Of a stretch of 64,000 nucleotides of DNA, positions 59,530 through 64,000 are shown in pieces; position 1 is the first letter of the stretch, and the number at the start of each line of letters is the position of its first letter. The stretch is from Diospyros lotus (taxonomy: Eukaryota; Streptophyta; Magnoliopsida; Ericales; Ebenaceae), in assembly GCF_014633365.1 (NCBI RefSeq), contig NC_068341.1:42364044-42428043 (forward strand), read 5' to 3'. Under the pieces are notes generated by a model, which was not told where the DNA came from, did no database searches, and saw only the letters and a program-made list of their open reading frames with translations. Position numbers and translations under genes: made by a program.

Positions 59530-62500
59530 ATGGAGTTGAATCTCCCCTATTCAAATCTGGTACGTGAATCTTGTTCAACATTCTAGTAGAAATTCCCAAT
59601 TCTCTATAACTCCACAAATCTCATGTTTCATTATCATGCTTGAGTGATCTACTTGTATCAAAATGGATATATAAATAGATCTCTTATTATGAGGTAATTG
59701 TGTGAAACACTTCAACAGCTAGGGTTTTTTAGAGAGTATGCACTTGATCTATTGAGGTGTTCTGAGTTGAGAAAAGAATTTTCCATTCAAAATTTGTAAC
59801 TTTGGTGATTAGTAGATTATGCCTTTTAGGGATCCATGTAACTTTGGTGATTAGTAGATTATGCCTTTTAGGGATCCATGTAACTTTGGTGATTAGTAGA
59901 TTTTGCCTTTTAGGGATCCATGTAAGTCTATTGAGAGACCAAACCATGTTAAAATTTGGTCACACTTTTTTTCTTTTCATTAGGTGTGATCTGTCTATTT
60001 ATATAGTGGGTTAAAATTTTGATATGTCATCGTTATTGTCGTTTATTGAGAGTGATTTAGCTTTAATTTCATGCCTCCTCTTAAACCCTAATAGGTGGTA
60101 TATTAGGGTTTAAGGATTTCCCTGCTTAGGGCTATATTTTTCAGATTTTAAGGATTTCCCTGCTTAGGTCTATATTTTTCAGATTTTAAGGATTTCCCTG
60201 CTTAGGGCTATATTTTTCAGATTTTAAGGATTTCCCTGTTCAGGGCTATATTTTTTAGTTGAAAATGTAACTTAAGATATATAAACAATAACAACAACAT
60301 ATCCAGCCTTTGAAATTGAATAAGATTCTCTAGCATCAACTAACTATGAAAATTTACTAGAAACATGTTGGAAAAAGCTATAACAGTCACCTTACAGCAA
60401 ATGCTTGTGAATTGACTTCCATCATATAACAACCCATAAATAACAGAGATCCTCCAAACATGGACATAACTTTCTTAACAAAAGCCTCAACAAATTAAAG
60501 CTTAAAAAGTTAGTATTATGTTAGACTTCATTAAAAGACTTCATTAAATGAGATGCTTAATTGCGGCGCTCATGGTACATCGACAACAATATCAAAATCT
60601 TTAATGAAAGTAGATGGGGACAAGTACATATGAATGTTTAAAATTATTGTTGGATTCCAACATTGATTATGATGAAATGCGAATTTTCCTCCTATATTAA
60701 GTTAAGACTAAAAGTTGCAATAACAATAACAATCAAAAGCTTTAATCCCATTACACAAGATCGATTAGATGAATTGTAGCTCTCCAACAATCTCTACCAT
60801 GGTCATATCCTCTACAACGCCATTATATGTTATGTCAAGTTTAAGGATGTTTCATCAAGTTTTCTTTAGTCTTTCTCTACATTTTTTGCTGTAAAATTCT
60901 AGGTGCATCTACTGGTCCTCATCTCATTCCAAACCATTTTAATCACATCTTGAACATCTTATTTTCAGCAGGAAATAGTTTAACCTTATTACTATAACCT
61001 CATTTCTAATTTTCTCTTTTCTTGCATGATCTTACATCCACTATAGTTGAGATTAAAAATAATAACATAAAAAATAAAGTCATCTCTCTCTCCAAAAGCT
61101 CATAATTTTAGATGAAATGATGGTGAAGAACTCAACATGGCATAAAAGTATTTAAAGGTCCCAAGTTGAAACCTCACCAACAATCTAATATTTAAATAGT
61201 TGCATGTGTTTGAACTAGTTGGAGCATGTTAATATTAAAATATTAACATAAAAGATATAATCACCCCTCTCTCTACAAGCTTGACCTTTTAGCTAGTGGT
61301 GGTTAATATTTCAACACCATAATATCCTAATCTCAATTATGTCTGTATTTTACACGTGTTGGTACTTGACTACCAATACTTAGAATCATACAACAAATAT
61401 GGCCTTATAGCCCATTAGATAAACCTTTTCTTTTAGCATCAAAGAAACTTTACAATCACATCAAATACTTAACACCTTTCTATACTTTAACCATCCTGTT
61501 TAGATTATACAACAGACATCGTTAATAATCTTCCTTTTCTTAAGAATTGATTTGATTAAAAAAATTATTCCACATCCATAGGTTGTACCATCTTTAGACT
61601 TGGACACAAAAGGGAGATACATTAAGATAAGTTTATTATAATAACAAAAGCGATTAAACAAAAAGAAAATTAGAAGGGAGAATTTATAATCACTTATATA
61701 AAATATGCATCTTAAGGAAGCTTAATTATCAAGGTTAGGTTACTATAGTCAATTTATAATTAACCAATGAGTGTCTGTATTGCAATTGGATACGTGCGGT
61801 CGGAAATGTATAACTATGGTCTAAACCTTTTTAATCGCATCTTGTGTTCTTACTTTCAATAGGCTTCACTCCCACCTTATTAGAAATAATCTCATTTATA
61901 TTTTTTTGGGTAGTGTCTCACATCTAACTCCAGTTGTGGATTCCTATCTGCAACTCCCAAGCCTATAGATAAAAGAGAAGGGTTACATTAGGTAGCTAAT
62001 AGCCATCATAAGATTCATTACATCAAACAACATGATAGTTGCACATCTATTGTAACATCACAATTTTGATTATGTTCATATTTGTTGTACTGTAATAACT
62101 TTCCAACATTTTTAGTCATATATAAAATTTCCATTTTAACTTTAAAGGAATTTCACGATTGTCTAAATTTGAAGGTCTAAACTTAGAAATCATTGGGAGA
62201 TGAAAGAAGTTCACCTTATCATTAAACTTTCAAGATGACTATTAGCTTTAAATTTATTACGTTAGCATTAAGTTTTATCCTCCTGCTTCTGGTCCTACTG
62301 TTATGGTTTTATGTTACTGCAAACTTGCTTTTAGTTAAGTTGAATCTTATTTTCATTGCACTATCTTATTAATATAACAAAAAAAAATTCATTTGTCAAA
62401 GCAAACCACGAACCAAACTAATGTACCAACTAATCCTAGCCCCCACGAATGCATACCTAGCTAAGTAGCATACCTCGTATCCAAATATGTAACACAACTT

Positions 62501-64000
62501 ATAATGTACGACATTCTATGTAAATATGCCTTAAACATGTGAGAGGAAGACCAATAAACTCATCTAGGCGAAAGGAAAGAAATTTATCACAAAGATGGTA
62601 GAGAAAGATGAAAGAAAACATGGTTAAAAATCCTTAGATATGACATGGGTTATTCATGGTCTTATAGAGGATATGACAATGAATAGAGATTATTGGAGAG
62701 CTACAATATATGTAGCCAAACACACTTAGTGGGTTTAAGTCTTTTGATAATGATGATGATTCCAAAAATGTAATTGAAAATGTAACAGAAAAGAATATCT
62801 AGAAGAAACATGTTCACTAGTATATGAATGCATGAAATTTTAATAACAAATTAGCTAACTTTATAGAGCCATATACAATCACTCGTACAAAACAAGTATA
62901 ACCAGGAAAATCCATTAGAAGTTGAACAAAAGATTTATAATATTTCCAAATCACTCAATGTTACTAAACAGAAATGTATAAGATTCTTAAAGTACTATAG
63001 CAACCATGATTTTGCTTCTAATAACTTGCATTAACATGAAAATGAAGTTTTCTTTATATCTTTTTCAATTCTATTGTAGAATTTCAACATTATAACAACT
63101 TGAAAAGTTTCATCCTTCATGATGGAAACAAACCAGAATTTTGGACCTTTATGGCCATAGTATGCTATTAGCATACCAGATCACTAATATGCCAAGCAGA
63201 TCTAATACAAGATATTATTAATATTTAATACAGCTTGATATCAATCATCAAAGACTATAAGTATCGAATAATCAACTAATTAACTAATTTTGATCAATTT
63301 ACTTGTTAATGTTTTCATGATTAAACCAAAAACAAACAACACAGACTCACTTATTTCTAGAAGATAACTACTAAATAGACATAAAGACAATTCACATAAA
63401 ATGTAACCATACTATTACTATCACCCATGATTTATGAAAACCTTACATGCTTATTCCTTGAGGATGCAACTTTGCTTAAAGACTTATCTTGAGTTCCTAA
63501 AACTCATTTTGGTAAAATGTCCATCATAGCTCCACAAATCACTCTTTGAATACTATTATTCTGTTATTGGTACTATAATGAGAGAATTTCATTCTATTAC
63601 TGAAAAGGATTTTCTTACTCAATTGTCATTGCTAGTCTTTGTATTCTATTCATTTTGGTGGATGATGGTAGCTAAAATATCAATGCGCTAGTTTTGTTTG
63701 TTCACATAGAATATTTAGTTAGTGTGATGAAAAACTATTCAAGAAGTGTAAATACTTAGAACATTCTTAGAATATTTAGTTTCAATTATTTGTTCTACCA
63801 TCTTGTTTATTTATTATTTGCCCATTAACAAGGTTTTAACTTTGTAGGACGCACGCACAAGGCAACAAGACCAAAAGCCTGAGTGGATAGATTCTGTTTT
63901 GGAGGCAACTTTCTTTGGAATTTGTCAAGTTCATGAACCTCCAAGAAATGTTCAAAGGATGTATTGTTTTGATTGTAAGACACCAGGTTGTGATCAATGC
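59530..64000 (+). CDS. PLATZ-type plant AT-rich-sequence and zinc-binding protein, 5' part only
   Basis: The firm part is the exon from 63848 (acceptor CTTTGTAG) to the window end, open for 51 codons: QKPEWIDSVLEATFFGICQV, then CFDCKTPGCDQC. PLATZ proteins start with a P-W-L/I-..-L hydrophobic stretch, then F...C..H and C..C pairs that bind zinc, as here (C26, H29, C40, C43, C48 and C51 of this exon). They are nuclear, bind A/T-rich DNA and repress transcription. The proposed first exon, 59530-59559 (MELNLPYSNL; donor gtacgt), is in phase and preceded by a CT-rich leader-like stretch, but it would need a 4.3-kb intron and is unproven. The gene continues beyond 64000. Confidence 0.72.
59796..59921. 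repeat. 42-bp minisatellite, three units
   Basis: GTAACTTTGGTGATTAGTAG starts each unit at 59796, 59838 and 59880. Units are nearly identical and lie in the proposed PLATZ intron. Confidence 0.93.
60111..60262. repeat. 38-bp minisatellite, four units
   Basis: TAAGGATTTCCCTGCTTAGG starts units at 60111, 60149, 60187 and 60225, each ending in CTATATTTTTCAGATT-like sequence. The fourth is slightly diverged. Confidence 0.93.
60716..61600 (-). mobile_element. RTE-like LINE 3' remnant, interrupted by a TRIM
   Basis: Read on the minus strand, this resembles the C-terminal end of a plant RTE-type LINE reverse transcriptase and its short 3' tail, which ends in ATTG/TTG repeats at 60735-60716. Recognised blocks are the region around 60905-60990 and the region around 61330-61560. 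No frame is intact. It is split by 61044-61316. The call rests on recall of this very common plant repeat. Confidence 0.5.
61044..61316 (+). mobile_element. TRIM-like element, second copy
   Basis: Direct repeats 61044-61137 and 61227-61316 flank an interior starting TGGCATAAAAG (degenerate primer site) and containing AAACCTCACC and TGTTTGAACTAGTT, both shared with the interior of 47400-47693 in reverse orientation. It lies inside the LINE remnant. Target duplication unclear. Confidence 0.6.
61810..61905 (-). mobile_element. short LINE fragment
   Basis: GGTCTAAACC..TTTTAATCGCATCTTG and the following AATAATCTCATTT block repeat the organisation of 60935-61000 in the same orientation. Probably a second fragment of the same LINE type. 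Confidence 0.35.
62500..62760 (+). mobile_element. RTE-like LINE 3' end, opposite orientation
   Basis: On the plus strand GTGAGAGGAAGACCAATAAA (RGRP motif), then TTGGAGAGCTACAATATATG (a W-R-A-like end, about 62692) and a final GATGATGAT tail at 62746-62760 match the layout of the C-terminal end of RTE-type LINE proteins. Many stops. Confidence 0.5.
63440..63690. repeat. diverged duplicate of 46870-47180
   Basis: See 46870-47180 for shared blocks. It lies about 160-400 bp upstream of the PLATZ exon. Confidence 0.6.

Noticed and set aside
59729..60014. Repetitive peptides with three similar units on both strands
   Set aside because: Translations of the 42-bp minisatellite.

Overview
This is about 64 kb of nuclear DNA from a flowering plant, most likely a eudicot. 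The evidence is spliced genes with GT/AG introns, plant-specific transcription-factor families (KANADI, PLATZ, EAR-type C2H2 zinc finger), AT-rich intergenic DNA and a heavy load of Ty1-copia, CACTA, TRIM, LINE and foldback elements. The species cannot be named from the sequence. I see no rRNA, tRNA, CRISPR or bacterial-type operon.

Layout. 831-4021 (+): a three-exon gene for a small hydrophobic protein that I tentatively call LDIP (lipid-droplet LDAP-interacting protein). 4.8-20.2 kb: a stack of nested transposons. An old minus-strand copia is split by a plus-strand, internally deleted copia (5319-11367, TSD AATAT). That copia was later hit by a foldback MITE, a 1.28-kb solo LTR and a 1.65-kb non-autonomous CACTA element. 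Beside it lies a second plus-strand copia (14914-20153, TSD ATAAT) carrying a 2.4-kb solo LTR (TSD GGGAC). 20733-24321 (-): a complete six-exon KANADI gene of 342 codons. 24.9-37 kb: gene-poor, AT-rich DNA with several MITE/foldback repeats. 37190-37937 (-): a C2H2 zinc-finger/EAR repressor gene of the ZFP4 type whose reading frame is interrupted; an 85-bp intron would repair it. 38-48 kb: intergenic DNA with MITEs, a decayed ankyrin fragment resembling SKOR/GORK potassium channels, and a TRIM. 48.8-54.3 kb: a SINE-like element and a nearly complete but inactivated minus-strand copia (49259-54296). 55308-57842: a second 2.5-kb solo LTR of the same family as the one at 16 kb, in the opposite orientation. 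59530-64000 (+): the start of a PLATZ-type zinc-binding gene that runs off the window. Its putative 4.3-kb first intron holds minisatellites, RTE-like LINE remnants and a TRIM.

The genes look like independent loci, not a pathway or cluster. The most informative content is the insertion history, which can be read from target-site duplications and from reading frames that resume across the insertions. I found no convincing undescribed biological system. The items most worth checking are the disrupted or newly intron-bearing ZFP gene, the repeat-rich KANADI introns, the two-copy 2.5-kb solo LTR family and the TRIM pair.
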